From: Rhizobium mesoamericanum STM3625
Lineage (GTDB): Bacteria; Pseudomonadota; Alphaproteobacteria; Rhizobiales; Rhizobiaceae
Length of the DNA stretch: 64,000 nt
Assembly: GCF_000312665.1 (NCBI RefSeq)
Contig: NZ_HF536772.1
Span: 1,918,547-1,982,546 of the forward strand
Reading direction: 5' to 3'
Part shown: positions 27,381-37,472 of the stretch, piece by piece
Position numbering within the stretch: the first letter of the stretch is position 1
How the letters are laid out: each line of letters opens with the position of its first letter
Notes under the pieces: model-generated
What the model was told of the DNA's origin: nothing
Database searches by the model: none
Seen by the model: only the letters and a program-made list of their open reading frames with translations
Translations under genes and position numbers: made by a program

Positions 27381-28673
27381 CTAGTTCAGGGCGGTCTGCC
27401 GGGGTTCGCCGCTCACCCTCGAACGTCGCGTCACCCCGGCTGCGTCGCGATCGAGAGCGAAATCATCGAACCAGTCCCGGTATCCTCCGCCAATCATTGC
27501 GCCGATAACCTGCGCAGCGAGATAAGAGAAGGTGATACCGTTGCCGCCGTAGCCGCAAGCGGCATAGACCTGTGGCATCGAGGGAACCGGACCGATTAGC
27601 GGCAGCCCGTCCGACGTTTCGCCGAAGGTGCCGCACCACGCCGTCGCGACACGTGTGTCGGCCCGTGACCAGAGCCGCTTCATCTTCTCCCGGATTGCCA
27701 TGACCTTCTCGGCAAGCTTTGCGTCGCGGGCGGCAGGATCGATGGTGTCGTCATCCTCACCGCCGGCGATGATCCGTCCGTCCGTCGTTGTGCGCATATA
27801 GAGGTAGGGGTGGCTGTCTTCCCAGATCAGCACCTGATCGCGCCAGAGCGCGGCCGGATCCTGCGGGACTGTTGCCAGTGCCCAACTCGATGTTGTTCGA
27901 TGCAGTTTCGGCATCTCGATCCCTGGCATCACATAGCCGGTGGCCAGCACCGCCGTTTTCGCATCGATTACGAACGATCCATCGGTCTCCGCCGATACAG
28001 ATCCGCCTTCGCTATGGAGCCTGGTGACGGAAGCGCCGATAAGACGTGCACCGTGCTTCACCGCAATGTCCAGCAGCCCCCAGGTCAGGAGCAACGGATC
28101 TGCTTCCGCAGAGCCGCGGGAGAGGATGGCCGCATCGCGATCGAGTTCGAACTCGGTGAAGAGATCGCAATGCTCGAGATAACGGCTGGGCAGACCGGCC
28201 CGGCGACGAAGCTCGACCTCTCGAAGAAGATCGCCCGCGCCCTCCTGGTTGCTGGTCAGCAACAGCGATTGCCGTGGCAGCAGATTGCAGGCAATGCGGT
28301 TTGCGACGATCAGCTTGGAGAGGCCTGCGACCGAGGCTGCACTCCGCCTGTAGATCCCGACGGCGCGGTCGAACCCGTAGAAATGCTCAAGTTCGCCGAG
28401 CGTTCGGTCCGTCTCCCATTGAAGCATGGCCGTGCTCGCCCCCGTGCTGCCAAGGCCAGGCGTTTGGCGGTCGACGATCACCACGGAAAGCCCGCGTTCG
28501 GAAAGGAGCTGGCCGATCAGCGCACCGGTAATCCCGCCGCCGATGATCATCGCGTCGACCTTGAGATTGTCCTGAAGTGGCTGGTAGGCGGGTTTCGTTC
28601 CGGCGTGGCTCCAGGCGGAGGCGCCGCTCTTCAGCCGGTTCTGGCTGGACTCTGCAAGATCGATTTCGGCCAT
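27381..28673 (-). CDS. FAD-dependent oxidoreductase (DAO family)
   Basis: 430 aa. The N-terminal dinucleotide fold is clear: MIIGGGITGALIGQLLSERG, followed by VVIVDRQ. The C-terminal GLPLIGPVPSMPQVYAACGYGGNGITFS closes the FAD site. It matches D-amino-acid-oxidase/glycine-oxidase-like proteins that oxidise amines. Homologues often carry a C-terminal Rieske domain; this one does not. The substrate is unknown. It begins 19 bases after the AI-2E family gene on the same strand, so they form an operon. Confidence 0.85.
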   Translation of the reverse strand: MAEIDLAESSQNRLKSGASAWSHAGTKPAYQPLQDNLKVDAMIIGGGITGALIGQLLSERGLSVVIVDRQTPGLGSTGASTAMLQWETDRTLGELEHFYGFDRAVGIYRRSAASVAGLSKLIVANRIACNLLPRQSLLLTSNQEGAGDLLREVELRRRAGLPSRYLEHCDLFTEFELDRDAAILSRGSAEADPLLLTWGLLDIAVKHGARLIGASVTRLHSEGGSVSAETDGSFVIDAKTAVLATGYVMPGIEMPKLHRTTSSWALATVPQDPAALWRDQVLIWEDSHPYLYMRTTTDGRIIAGGEDDDTIDPAARDAKLAEKVMAIREKMKRLWSRADTRVATAWCGTFGETSDGLPLIGPVPSMPQVYAACGYGGNGITFSYLAAQVIGAMIGGGYRDWFDDFALDRDAAGVTRRSRVSGEPRQTALN

Positions 28674-28692
28674 CTGACGCGTCTTACCTCAA

Positions 28693-29859
28693 TTATTTCG
28701 GCAATTGCGGCTGTATTTTCTCTTCGATGAAAAGTTCATCGATGATGGTCATGACAATCAGCGATAGTGGTAGGGCAAGCATAGCACCAACCGCGCCCCA
28801 CATCCAAGTCCAGAACAGAATCGCCAGAAACACGATGAAAGGGTTGATTTCCAAGCGCTTGCCCATGACAGCCGGGAAGATTAGGTTCTCCATGACGAGG
28901 TGGACGATGAAGAAGGCCGCGGCCGGCGCTAGACCCATCACGAGGCCGTCATGCGTGAGAATGCCTGCGATTGCGACGGCCAGCGTCATGGAAGCAATGC
29001 CGAGATAGGGTATGAAGCTCGAAAGAAAGGCAAAGAAGCCCCAGAGCACCGGTGCCGAAAGACCGCCGAAATAGGCGATCACCATCATCATCACACCGAG
29101 GCATGCATAGATCAACGAAGCCGTTGCAAAGTAGAAGCCGAGAACCTGTTCGACGCCGTTGATTACCCGGATCGCGGTAAGCCGCTCTGAGCGCGTCCTG
29201 AAGACCATGATGATCGATCTACGCAGGCTGACGCGTCCGGCAAGGAAGAGCAGCAGCGCGGCGAAGAAAATCAGCGCCTGGACAAGGGCAGGGGTCAGAT
29301 TGGCGCTGATGAGATGCAGCACGTTTCCGGTATTTTCGAGGAGCTTTTCGCTCGACATCGAGCCGCCCTGGAAGGTCTCGGGCGTAATGTGCAGCCACCT
29401 GATCCGCTCGAGATAGGGCATAATCCGGTTGAAGGTCTTCTCGACAAAGGCCGGACCCTCATTGGCAAGGGTTGCCAGCGGTCCGGCAAGCGAATTGGCG
29501 ACGAAGACGATCACCAGCGCGACGCTGGTCGACAGGATGACGGCGTTGGTGATGCGCGGCACGCCAAGCTTGCTGAGTTTCTCGGCGAGCAGACCGAGGA
29601 TCATGCCGACGACGACAGCAAGCGTCACCGGGACGAGAATGAGCGACATCATGTAGATAGCCGAAAGAGCCAGCACCGCAAAGATACCGATGACTGCCCA
29701 GGCCATGGTGATATCAAGCCCGTCTTTTTCGACGCGGCGCGTCGGCGCCTGCGGCATCTCCTCCGTGTCTTGGCTCAGTTTTTCAGCCCATGCACTGACA
29801 GGGCGTTCGCCCATCGAGATCTTGCTGGCCTGTTTGCGGATGCCGTTGGCAATTCCCAT
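28693..29859 (-). CDS. AI-2E family (PerM-like) permease
   Basis: 388 aa with about eight membrane helices and a cytoplasmic N-terminal extension of about 50 residues. The second half, FLSSFIPYLGIASM, then MENLIFPAVMGKRLEINPFIVFLAILFW and WGAVGAMLALPL, is the AI-2E/TqsA/PerM signature. Members include putative autoinducer-2 exporters and Na/H antiporters, so the cargo is uncertain. It is the first gene of the pair with the FAD oxidoreductase. Confidence 0.85.
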   Translation of the reverse strand: MGIANGIRKQASKISMGERPVSAWAEKLSQDTEEMPQAPTRRVEKDGLDITMAWAVIGIFAVLALSAIYMMSLILVPVTLAVVVGMILGLLAEKLSKLGVPRITNAVILSTSVALVIVFVANSLAGPLATLANEGPAFVEKTFNRIMPYLERIRWLHITPETFQGGSMSSEKLLENTGNVLHLISANLTPALVQALIFFAALLLFLAGRVSLRRSIIMVFRTRSERLTAIRVINGVEQVLGFYFATASLIYACLGVMMMVIAYFGGLSAPVLWGFFAFLSSFIPYLGIASMTLAVAIAGILTHDGLVMGLAPAAAFFIVHLVMENLIFPAVMGKRLEINPFIVFLAILFWTWMWGAVGAMLALPLSLIVMTIIDELFIEEKIQPQLPK

Positions 29860-29927
29860 CGCTGGTTCCCGGAAGCCCTATGCTTCGCGACGGAAACGCA
29901 TCGAAACGCCTTCAGGTTCCTGAGGGG

Positions 29928-30791
29928 TCAGGCAGCGAGCGTCAGCCCGATGCCCCAGGGATCGTGCAGGAAGACGCCACCATTGCGCCTTTCGCTCTTG
30001 ATCTCGAGTTCATCGAGCTTGGCGACGGCTTTGTCGAGCGAAACCTTGTCGTTGAAGCGAAGCGTGTAGTCCGAGAGGCCGGTCATGCCGTCCGCGCGGG
30101 TTCCGGCGCCGCGGCTGTTCCAGATGTTGGCGGCGACATGATGATGGTAGCCGCCGGTCGCAAAGAAGCTGGCGCCTGGACGTTGCGCCATCAGCTTCAG
30201 GCCGAGCACATCGCGATAGAAGGCATCGGCCTCCGGGATATTGCCGACCTGCAGGTGGATGTGGCCGATGGCCGTGCCGTCGGCCATGCCGGCCCAGGCA
30301 TCGTCAGGCGCGACGCTGTTGTAGAGCGACTGGAGATCGAGGCGAAGCGTCGCCATTTCCACTTGGCCGTCTTGATGGAATTTCCATTGCTCGTGCGGAC
30401 GGTCGGCATAGATCTCGATACCGTTGCCTTCCGGATCGGAGAGATAGATCGCTTCGCTGACGAGGTGATCGGAAGCGCCATCCAGGACGACGTTGTTGTG
30501 TGCGGCGTGGCGCAGCCAGCGGGCAAGCTCCGTGCGGCTCGGCATCAGGAAGGCCGTGTGGAAGAGGCCGGCGGCATCGCGGGGTGCGACGCGGACATGC
30601 TTGCCTGTCGTTAGGCTTAAAAGCGGCGTGCCATCGACGCCGAGAACCTCGCCGCTGGCGCTTTTCTCGATGACACCAAGGCCAAGCATGGACTGATAGA
30701 AGCTGGAAACCAGCGGCAAGTCGGTGACGACGAGATGCGACTGGTCGACATAGGCAGGGCGCGTCAAAGCGTAAGAGGTTTCAGTGGTCAT
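29928..30791 (-). CDS. two-domain VOC protein, catechol-2,3-dioxygenase-like
   Basis: 287 aa with two vicinal-oxygen-chelate modules in tandem (about 10-130 and 165-280). Metal-binding positions are visible: His in DQSHLVV, His in IGHIHLQVG, the GYHHHVAAN segment and Glu in GNGIEIYAD. The layout is that of CatE-like extradiol dioxygenases, which open catechol rings using Fe(II) or Mn(II). AGGAG precedes ATG 30791; the frame extends to 30947 without support. No other aromatic degradation gene is near, so the substrate is open. Confidence 0.8.
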   Translation of the reverse strand: MTTETSYALTRPAYVDQSHLVVTDLPLVSSFYQSMLGLGVIEKSASGEVLGVDGTPLLSLTTGKHVRVAPRDAAGLFHTAFLMPSRTELARWLRHAAHNNVVLDGASDHLVSEAIYLSDPEGNGIEIYADRPHEQWKFHQDGQVEMATLRLDLQSLYNSVAPDDAWAGMADGTAIGHIHLQVGNIPEADAFYRDVLGLKLMAQRPGASFFATGGYHHHVAANIWNSRGAGTRADGMTGLSDYTLRFNDKVSLDKAVAKLDELEIKSERRNGGVFLHDPWGIGLTLAA

Positions 30792-31007
30792 TCGTCTTTC
30801 TCCTGCCACGGATGGGAAAGGCTTACCGGCGATGGCGGCGAAGGCGCCGCCCGTAGCCAATACCAAGGAATTTTCGCCGATCCAATATGCCTCAGAGGTC
30901 CTTGGTTGCTGTACTTGATCCTTATATGACCCATTCCGATTGTTCACAGAAGGCCAGTTTTTGGCGATTCAGCGTTCGGCGATTGTTGACGATAATCTGA
31001 GCCGATC

Positions 31008-31021
31008 TTGATCTTGATCAA
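31008..31021. promoter_or_regulatory. FNR/FixK (anaerobox) site
   Basis: TTGAT-CTTG-ATCAA, an exact match to the TTGAT-N4-ATCAA consensus bound by FixK, FnrN and Fnr. Its centre lies about 70 bases before the universal stress protein start. With binding at -41.5 the transcript would begin near 31056, leaving room for the GGAGGG ribosome site. Confidence 0.85.
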
Positions 31022-31084
31022 AGCGCCTTATTTATCTCCTGAGAAGATGTGGGCAGTTAGAAACGGCGCCGCTGGAGGGCCTGA

Positions 31085-31501
31085 ATGTATAAGAAAATCA
31101 TCGTTCCGATCGAAATAGGCGCATTGGACCGTGGTGAAAAGGCCTTCCGCAAAGCATCTACGCTTCTTGATACCGGAGGTGAGATTGTTTTGCTCAATGT
31201 AGTCGAAGAGGTGCCCACCTATGTTGCAATCGATCTGCCGGCCGAGCTGTTGCAGAACGCGGCCAACGACGCCGAGGAAAAACTCGGAAGGCTGATCCGC
31301 ACCTGTGGCATACCGGCAATGATCGAGATTGGTCACGGCCGCCCAGCTCATAGCATCCTCGCCGCCGCAGAAGCGCATGGTGCGGATCTCGTCATAATCG
31401 CTTCACATACCCCCGACTTCAGCAACTACTTCATCGGCGCCACCGCCGACCGTGTCGTCAGGCATGCCAAATGCTCGGTGCTGGTCGATAGGCAGCGCTA
31501 A
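31085..31501 (+). CDS. universal stress protein (UspA family)
   Basis: 138 aa, single Usp domain. N-terminal KKIIVPIEIG and the C-terminal GADLVIIASHTPDFSNYFIGATADRVVRHAKCSVLV match the family; the ATP-binding G-x2-G-x9-G-S/T motif is altered (FSNYFIGATA), so nucleotide binding is uncertain. GGAGGG five bases upstream supports the ATG. An exact FNR/FixK box lies upstream, so expression should rise when oxygen is low. It is followed by the TraR/DksA gene at 37 bases, likely one operon. Confidence 0.9.
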   Translation: MYKKIIVPIEIGALDRGEKAFRKASTLLDTGGEIVLLNVVEEVPTYVAIDLPAELLQNAANDAEEKLGRLIRTCGIPAMIEIGHGRPAHSILAAAEAHGADLVIIASHTPDFSNYFIGATADRVVRHAKCSVLVDRQR

Positions 31502-31537
31502 GAAGAACAACGGCAAAGGACCGATGGAGGAACATCC

Positions 31538-31855
31538 ATGACCGACATGCAGACCTATGAGAAGATTCTGCGCGACCGGCAGCGCGAGCTGGAATCACGG
31601 TTGAGCCGCATCGACGTCGATCTCGGGCGCACCAAGGAGCAGGACAGCGACGATCGCGCGACCGAGAGCGAGAACGATGAAGTGCTCGAGGGACTAGGCC
31701 AGGCCGGCCAGGAAGAACTGCGCGCCATCGGCGCCGCCCTCGACCGGATCGCGAAGGGCACGTACGGCACCTGCGTTCGCTGCGGCGAGCCGATCTCCGA
31801 GGAGCGCCTTGGTGCCGTTCCTTATGCACCCCTTTGCGAGGATTGCATGGGTTGA
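31538..31855 (+). CDS. TraR/DksA-family C4 zinc-finger protein
   Basis: 105 aa. A coiled N-terminal half (TYEKILRDRQRELESRL) and a C-terminal C4 zinc finger with all four cysteines (CVRCGEP to CEDC). Proteins of this group bind RNA polymerase through its secondary channel and tune transcription in stress. It lacks the DDA tip of true DksA; EDSD/SEND-like acids sit near the turn, so effects may differ. GGAGG is seven bases before the ATG. It is downstream of the FNR-boxed usp gene. Confidence 0.88.
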   Translation: MTDMQTYEKILRDRQRELESRLSRIDVDLGRTKEQDSDDRATESENDEVLEGLGQAGQEELRAIGAALDRIAKGTYGTCVRCGEPISEERLGAVPYAPLCEDCMG

Positions 31856-32038
31856 TTTGTTTGTCATGTTTCAAGGGTCGCCGCTTTCAGGGCTACCCTC
31901 TTGCTTTGCGTCCATTTATCTCCATGCGCAAAAATCGGGTCCATATCTCACGAAGATTTAATGGTCCGCCATCTCTGTTGTGTTGCCTGCCCACCGGTTC
32001 GGTGCGACGATCGGGTGGAAAGGTGAGGGGTCCCCGGC

Positions 32039-32707
32039 ATGACAGAGTTCAACGGTATTCGCTGGGCTTACGACAAATATGAGCTGATCGCCGATGGCGT
32101 CGTGCACGGCATCGGGCTTGCTTTCGCGCTGATCGGTGCGACCGTCCTGATCTTTTATGCCACGCTTTGGAGTTCCTATGGCGAACTCGCCGCTGCCTGG
32201 ATCTATAGTATCGGGCTGGTGCTGACGATCGGAATCTCCTTCTCCTATAACGCCTGGCCGGTTTCGCGGACGAAGTGGTTCCTTCGCCGTCTCGATCATT
32301 CCTCGATCTTCATCCTGATCGCCGCCACTTATACGCCCTTCCTCGAGCGCGGTGCCGACAACCCGCTACTGTTATCCATGCTGATCGGCATCTGGGCGAT
32401 CGCGGCGCTCGGCATCTTCTTGAAATGCGCCTTTCCGGGCCGCTATGACAAGCTTGCTATCCTTCTCTATCTCGGCATGGGGTGGAGCGGCATCCTGGTT
32501 GCCGGGCCCGTGGCGGAACGCATTCCCTTTGTATCAATGCTGCTGATCCTTGTCGGGGGTGTCATATATTCTCTAGGCGTCATCTTTCACGTGTGGGAGA
32601 AGCTGCGCTTTCAGAATGCCATCTGGCACGGTTTCGTGGTGGCCGCGGCAGCCGTGCACTATTCGGCGGTACTCACCTGCTTCAGCATGGCGAACGCTGG
32701 TCTCTGA
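32039..32707 (+). CDS. hemolysin III / PAQR-type membrane protein
   Basis: 222 aa with seven membrane helices. HlyIII family markers: GVVHGIGLAFA in helix 1, LRRLDHSSIFILIAATYTPF, and FHVWEKLRFQNAIWHGFVV near the end; the His and Asp residues form the zinc site expected of the PAQR fold. Its function in bacteria is unsettled (membrane fluidity or lipid metabolism is suspected); the hemolysin name is historical. It lies 183 bases after the DksA-like gene, so cotranscription is uncertain. Confidence 0.85.
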   Translation: MTEFNGIRWAYDKYELIADGVVHGIGLAFALIGATVLIFYATLWSSYGELAAAWIYSIGLVLTIGISFSYNAWPVSRTKWFLRRLDHSSIFILIAATYTPFLERGADNPLLLSMLIGIWAIAALGIFLKCAFPGRYDKLAILLYLGMGWSGILVAGPVAERIPFVSMLLILVGGVIYSLGVIFHVWEKLRFQNAIWHGFVVAAAAVHYSAVLTCFSMANAGL

Positions 32708-32863
32708 TCATCACGTTCAGCCGAAGCTTGCATGGCTATTGTCCATGGCGCCGTGATTACCCACCTTGGCGCGGACAGTCGCTCCTGCGCTCGATCTAGC
32801 TGGTTTACAATGCTGAATGCCGGGCGTATGCCGCTCCGGAACCGAACTGAAACTGGACCTGAT

Positions 32864-33370
32864 ATGACTGACGCCGTTCTCGTGCGCGATGCCATCGAAA
32901 CCGATCTGCCGGCGATCCGCGATATCTACAATGACGCTGTCGAGCACACGACTGCGATATGGAACGATACGCTGGTTGATCTCGACAACCGTATCGAATG
33001 GTTCAGGGCTAGGAAGACAAAGGGCTTCCCGGTCATCGTTGCTGAGAAGGATGGCAAGATTGCAGGCTATGCCTCCTACGGCGACTGGCGGGCCTTTGAT
33101 GGCTACCGCCACACGGTCGAACACTCGGTCTACGTCGACAAGGAGTGCCGTGGCGCGGGCATCGGTGAATTGCTGATGCGGGCTCTGATCTTGCGAGCCG
33201 CCCAGGCCAACATCCACGTCATGATCGCCGGCATCGAGGCCGCAAATACGGCGTCCATCAAACTCCATGAAAAGCTTGGCTTCCGCGTCACGGGAACCTT
33301 CCTGGAAGTCGGTACCAAGTTTGGCCGTTGGCTGGATCTGACCTGCATGGAGCTTAGGGTCACGAAGTGA
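32864..33370 (+). CDS. GNAT acetyltransferase, phosphinothricin/methionine sulfoximine type
   Basis: 168 aa. The sequence LVRDAIETDLPAIRDIYNDAV, then GYASYGDWRAFDGYRHTVEHSVYV and the acetyl-CoA loop ECRGAGIGELL follows the Pat/Bar/YncA subgroup, which acetylates methionine sulfone, methionine sulfoximine or phosphinothricin. ATG 32864 is preferred over upstream codons (family start, GGAC eight bases before). Its stop overlaps the start of the next gene in GTGA, so the two are translationally coupled. Confidence 0.88.
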   Translation: MTDAVLVRDAIETDLPAIRDIYNDAVEHTTAIWNDTLVDLDNRIEWFRARKTKGFPVIVAEKDGKIAGYASYGDWRAFDGYRHTVEHSVYVDKECRGAGIGELLMRALILRAAQANIHVMIAGIEAANTASIKLHEKLGFRVTGTFLEVGTKFGRWLDLTCMELRVTK

Positions 33371-33867
33371 GCCTCATCGTTCTCACCGGCGCTTCCGGAT
33401 CGGGCAAAACGGCGATCTCCAAGGCGGTTGCTGCCCGCTTCGCGGGTGTGATCGACGTCTACCATTTCGATGACATCGGTGTTCCACCGCTCTCTAGGAT
33501 GGCTGCAGACTACGGCTCGCCGGCCGGCTGGCAGCGCGCCATGACCTTCAAGTGGTTTGAGCGCCTCGCGCAGGCGCAGCACGCTGGCCGCAATCAGCTA
33601 CTCGAAGGCCAGATGCGCCTTGCCTTTCTGGAAGAAGCGGCAGCAGCAACAGGCATCGCCTATTTGCCGCTGCTGGCCGATTGTGATGACGAAACACGAA
33701 GGCATCGCCTGGCGATCGAGCGCCGCCAACCAGAGCTTGCCAACGCCGAAATGATGATGTGGGCGTCCTTCCTGCGCCGCGAGGCCGTGGCGAAGAAATG
33801 CGCGATACTCGACACGTCTCGCTTGTCACTGGATGAAAGCGTTCGCGCGGTCTCTGAGCGCTTCTGA
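33367..33867 (+). CDS. P-loop ATPase/kinase-like protein
   Basis: 166 aa. The Walker A motif is GASGSGKT (residues 7-14), followed by the kinase-like DVYHFDDIG strand. This is a small nucleoside- or shikimate-kinase-like P-loop protein with no known substrate. The start is GTG 33367, overlapping the acetyltransferase stop as GTGA; no ATG is available in the right place. It converges with msrB, leaving 32 bases between stops. Confidence 0.8.
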   Translation: MSLIVLTGASGSGKTAISKAVAARFAGVIDVYHFDDIGVPPLSRMAADYGSPAGWQRAMTFKWFERLAQAQHAGRNQLLEGQMRLAFLEEAAAATGIAYLPLLADCDDETRRHRLAIERRQPELANAEMMMWASFLRREAVAKKCAILDTSRLSLDESVRAVSERF

Positions 33868-33899
33868 AGGTATTTCCGAACTGGTCCGTGGGCCAAGCG

Positions 33900-34310
33900 C
33901 TACTCTTCAGGCTCGAACACCATTGCGTGGCCGTTGATGCAATAGCGCAGACCGGTCGGCGGCGGGCCGTCGGGAAAGACATGGCCAAGATGGGCATCGC
34001 ACGTGCCGCAGCGGATTTCCGTGCGGATCATGCCGTAGGTTGTATCGCGATGTTCGGTCACCGCGTCGGGCGAGACCGCTTCAAAATAGCTCGGCCATCC
34101 GCAACCGGCATCAAACTTCGTATCCGAGCGAAACAGCGGCGAGTTGCAACCGACGCAGCGATAGAGCCCGGTTTCGAACGAATCCCAATAGGGTCCTGTG
34201 AAGGCACGCTCGGTGCCGTGCTGCCGGGTGATCCGGTATTGCTCGGGGGTTAGCTGTTTTTTCCATTCCGCGTCGGTCTTGTGAACTTTGGCGATTGTCG
34301 TATCGGCCAT
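33900..34310 (-). CDS. msrB: peptide methionine (R)-S-oxide reductase
   Basis: 136 aa, complete. It repairs methionine-R-sulfoxide in proteins. Two zinc-binding CxxC pairs (CVGC and CGTC), the [10 protein letters not shown] substrate loop and the catalytic cysteine in [10 protein letters not shown] are all present. AAAGGAA before ATG 34310 is a good ribosome site; the frame upstream to 34421 is not conserved. It is monocistronic. Placement next to stress genes is consistent with redox defence. Confidence 0.93.
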   Translation of the reverse strand: MADTTIAKVHKTDAEWKKQLTPEQYRITRQHGTERAFTGPYWDSFETGLYRCVGCNSPLFRSDTKFDAGCGWPSYFEAVSPDAVTEHRDTTYGMIRTEIRCGTCDAHLGHVFPDGPPPTGLRYCINGHAMVFEPEE

Positions 34311-34677
34311 GGCTTGTTCCTTTCGCGTCGGGGCGGCATTGATTTTCGACAGCAATGTGGTGTGGAAAGCCATATCGATCAAGGGACACGGAGCTCGTCG
34401 ACGCAGCATCCCGTCCGGCAAAAACTGCGATCCCTAAGAAGGCAGATCGCCGCGCAGGCCTAAAGCGCACACCACCTCGGTTGGTATCGCTTCAACGAAC
34501 GCCTCGAAGGTGCCGCGGCACGTCACGGACCCGAAACAACCGTTCCCTGTGATTTTCTGCTGTTGCCGGTTGCTCTTGGTCGAACAAGACTTGTGACAGC
34601 GCGCTTGTTCTCGTACACCTGACGGGACTTCCGGCTTTGGCCGGCTCCACGAAGCGTCGCCAGCAGAGGAGGGGCAT
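34311..34677. other. 367-base intergenic region, divergent msrB / mnhA
   Basis: Contains the promoters of msrB and of the mnh operon. I see no recognisable gene, hairpin terminator or known operator. A plus-strand frame (34355-34552) opens with MWCGKPYRS but has no family look. Confidence 0.5.
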
Positions 34678-37056
34678 ATGGCCGGTGTCACGGCTTTGAC
34701 ATTTGCGGCCTTGTGTATGCCACTTCTCGGCGCCGTCCTCGCTCCCTTTCTCGTTCGCGTCCTTGGTGCCAATGCTGCGTGGCCGCTCTCGCTCGCACCT
34801 CTCCTGGCCTTTGCGCACTTCGCCAGCCTGCTGCCAGCGATCTCAGATGGCGAGGTGATTACCGGCGGCTATGCCTGGGTGCCGAGCTTCGACCTCCGTT
34901 TTTCCTGGCTGCTCGACGGCCTTTCAGTGACGTTCGCGCTGCTGATTACCGGGATCGGCGTGCTGATCGTGCTCTATTCCGGTGGATACCTGAAGGGGCA
35001 TCCAAATCAGGGGCGTTTCTTCTCCTTTATCTTCCTGTTCATGGGAGCCATGCTCGGCATCGTCGTATCTGACAGCCTGCTGATGCTCGTTGTCTTCTGG
35101 GAACTAACGTCGATCACGTCCTTCTTGCTGATCGGGTTCGACCATGAGCGCGAGGCTGCCCGTCGCGCGGCCTTGCAGGCGCTCGTCGTCACAGGCGGCG
35201 GCGGCCTTCTGCTGCTAGCCGGCCTCCTCCTGATCTGGAGCACGACGAACGCCACCGACCTGTCGACGCTGCTGCAGGCCGGGGACCTCTTGCGCGCCAA
35301 TCCATACTACCTGCCGATCCTGATCCTCATCCTCGGCGGTGCATTCACCAAATCGGCGCAGTTTCCGTTTCACTTCTGGCTGCCGAACGCAATGGAGGCG
35401 CCGACGCCGGTCTCCGCCTACCTGCATTCGGCGACGATGGTAAAGGCGGGTGTCTATCTCCTGATGCGGCTCAATCCTGTCATGGGCGGGACGCTGGCGT
35501 GGGAGACCTTGCTGCCGCTCTTCGGGGGCGTGACGCTGATCGTCGGCACGCTGCTTGCGATCCGCCAGACCGACCTCAAGCTGCAACTCGCCTATACGAC
35601 AGTTTCCTCCCTTGGCCTTCTTGTGTTGCTGACCGGGTTCGGTGCGCCCTATGCCATCGAGGCCGCAGCGCTCTACCTCGTGGCGCATTCACTCTTCAAG
35701 GGCGCGCTGTTCATGGTCGCCGGCATTGTTGACCATGAGACCGGCACGCGCGACATCACGAAACTGCGCGGCTTGCGGACGGCGATGCCGCTGACTTTTG
35801 CCGCCGCACTCGCCGCCGCGATTTCCATGGGCGGTCTGCCGCCATTCGTCGGCTTCCTTGCCAAGGAAGAGATTTATGCCGCGCTGGCGCATGCAAACCC
35901 GCGATCAATCGTCTTTACGCTGGTTGCAGTGGTCAGCAATGCGCTGATGTTCGCGGTTGGTTTCGCTGTGGCGCTCAAGCCATTTCTCGGGCCGGTCCTG
36001 AAAACGCCAAAGCACCCGCATGAGGCACCGCCGCTGCTGTGGGGCGGCCCCATCGTGCTGGCGCTATTGGGCCTTGTCGGTGCGATATTCTCTGCGGCTA
36101 CGCACCGCTACATCACATCTCCGACGGTATCCGCTATCCGTGGATCGTCGAGCGTGATCGAAATTTCTCTGATCCCACACTTCGGAGTGCCGCTCCTTCT
36201 TTCTATCCTGACAATCGCGCTGGGCACTCTTGTCTATTGGTGGATCGGTCTGGCGCGCCTGACCGTGGCGACTATACTGCGCAAGCTCGGACCGGGACCG
36301 GACCGCGGGTTCGACTACTTTATCACCGGTCTGATCAGGCTGTCGGTCCGCGTGACGCGTTTCGTCCAGCCGGGGCGACTTGAACTCTACATCACCTGCA
36401 CCTTCCTCTGCGTTGCAGCCACCCTGCTCGTTCCGCTTTGGCTCTTTGGCGAAATGCCGATGCTGCCTGCCTGGCCGTCGCGCGTCCAGATCCACGAAGG
36501 GGCTATCTTCCTGCTCGCTGTCCTCGGCCTCGTCAGCGTCGTCATTGCGCGCGACCGGCTGACGGCGATCGTCTCGCTCGGCGTCCAGGGCTTCTCTGTC
36601 GCCATCATCTTCCTGCTGTTTGGCGCGCCCGACCTTTCCTTCACGCAGTTCATGGTGGAGACGCTGTCCGTCGTCATCCTGGCGCTGGTCATGACCCGCC
36701 TTCAATTGTCGCCGACGGATCGGCGGCCGCTCGGCCAGACGATATTCGACGGCAGCATCGCGATTGCCTGCGGCTGCGGCTTCTCGCTTCTACTAATGAA
36801 AGCCACGCAGACGCCTTTCAACAGCGCTCTGACGGAGTTCTTCAGCACCTACTCAAAGACGATCGCGCACGGCGCCAACGTCGTAAACGTCATCATCGTC
36901 GATTTCCGCGGCACAGACACGTTGGGCGAAATCGCGGTCGTCGCCATCAGTGGCGTTGCGATCCTCGCCCTCATCCGCATCCGCGCCCAGACCGAGCGCA
37001 AGCTAGCGGAAAACGATCCCGACGTGCCTGAGGATCTGGGAGTCGAGCGCCCGTGA
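34678..37056 (+). CDS. mnhA: monovalent cation/proton antiporter subunit A
   Basis: 792 aa, about 20 membrane helices. The NuoL-like proton channel core shows [15 protein letters not shown] (key Glu) and [36 protein letters not shown] (key Lys). The C-terminal extension (about 600-780) carries the MrpA-specific domain. With subunits B to G it exchanges Na+ or K+ for protons in the inner membrane; rhizobial versions are known as Pha. At 792 residues it lacks the MrpB domain that is fused in some rhizobial PhaA proteins. GAGGAGGGG before the ATG is a strong start. Confidence 0.93.
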   Translation: MAGVTALTFAALCMPLLGAVLAPFLVRVLGANAAWPLSLAPLLAFAHFASLLPAISDGEVITGGYAWVPSFDLRFSWLLDGLSVTFALLITGIGVLIVLYSGGYLKGHPNQGRFFSFIFLFMGAMLGIVVSDSLLMLVVFWELTSITSFLLIGFDHEREAARRAALQALVVTGGGGLLLLAGLLLIWSTTNATDLSTLLQAGDLLRANPYYLPILILILGGAFTKSAQFPFHFWLPNAMEAPTPVSAYLHSATMVKAGVYLLMRLNPVMGGTLAWETLLPLFGGVTLIVGTLLAIRQTDLKLQLAYTTVSSLGLLVLLTGFGAPYAIEAAALYLVAHSLFKGALFMVAGIVDHETGTRDITKLRGLRTAMPLTFAAALAAAISMGGLPPFVGFLAKEEIYAALAHANPRSIVFTLVAVVSNALMFAVGFAVALKPFLGPVLKTPKHPHEAPPLLWGGPIVLALLGLVGAIFSAATHRYITSPTVSAIRGSSSVIEISLIPHFGVPLLLSILTIALGTLVYWWIGLARLTVATILRKLGPGPDRGFDYFITGLIRLSVRVTRFVQPGRLELYITCTFLCVAATLLVPLWLFGEMPMLPAWPSRVQIHEGAIFLLAVLGLVSVVIARDRLTAIVSLGVQGFSVAIIFLLFGAPDLSFTQFMVETLSVVILALVMTRLQLSPTDRRPLGQTIFDGSIAIACGCGFSLLLMKATQTPFNSALTEFFSTYSKTIAHGANVVNVIIVDFRGTDTLGEIAVVAISGVAILALIRIRAQTERKLAENDPDVPEDLGVERP

Positions 37057-37472
37057 ACACGCTGATCTTCCGAACGATCGCTCCGGTGCTGACGGCCTTG
37101 ATGCTGCTCTTTTCCATCTTCGTCCTGCTGCGCGGCCACAACGAGCCGGGAGGCGGTTTCATCGGCGGGCTGATTGCGGCCTCGGCGCTGGCGATCTTCG
37201 GCATTGCCCGCGGTGTCGGCGCTGTGCGTCGGGCCATTGTCTTCCATCCCTTGTCGATTTCGGGTGCCGGCCTGCTGATGTCCTGCTGCGCCGGCCTGCT
37301 GTCGATCGTCTTTGCCATGCCGTTTATGACCGGGCTTTGGATCTATCCCGAAATATCGGGTGTCGACCTGCCGCTCTCGACCGTCATGCTGTTCGATATC
37401 GGGGTTTATCTGGTCGTCGTCGGCGCCATCACGTCGATCGCGCTGACGCTTGAGGAAAGGGAGGTCGAGTGA
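37053..37472 (+). CDS. mnhB: antiporter subunit B
   Basis: 139 aa, four membrane helices, MnhB/MrpB domain: [21 protein letters not shown] is the family signature. It starts at GTG 37053, overlapping the mnhA stop as GTGA. It is an essential part of the hetero-oligomeric antiporter, with no known independent activity. Its presence as a separate gene fixes the operon as the seven-gene type. Confidence 0.92.
   Translation: MNTLIFRTIAPVLTALMLLFSIFVLLRGHNEPGGGFIGGLIAASALAIFGIARGVGAVRRAIVFHPLSISGAGLLMSCCAGLLSIVFAMPFMTGLWIYPEISGVDLPLSTVMLFDIGVYLVVVGAITSIALTLEEREVE

Noticed and set aside
34492..34818. Minus-strand frame upstream of mnhA
   Set aside because: Overlaps the strong mnhA start on the other strand and lacks a domain.
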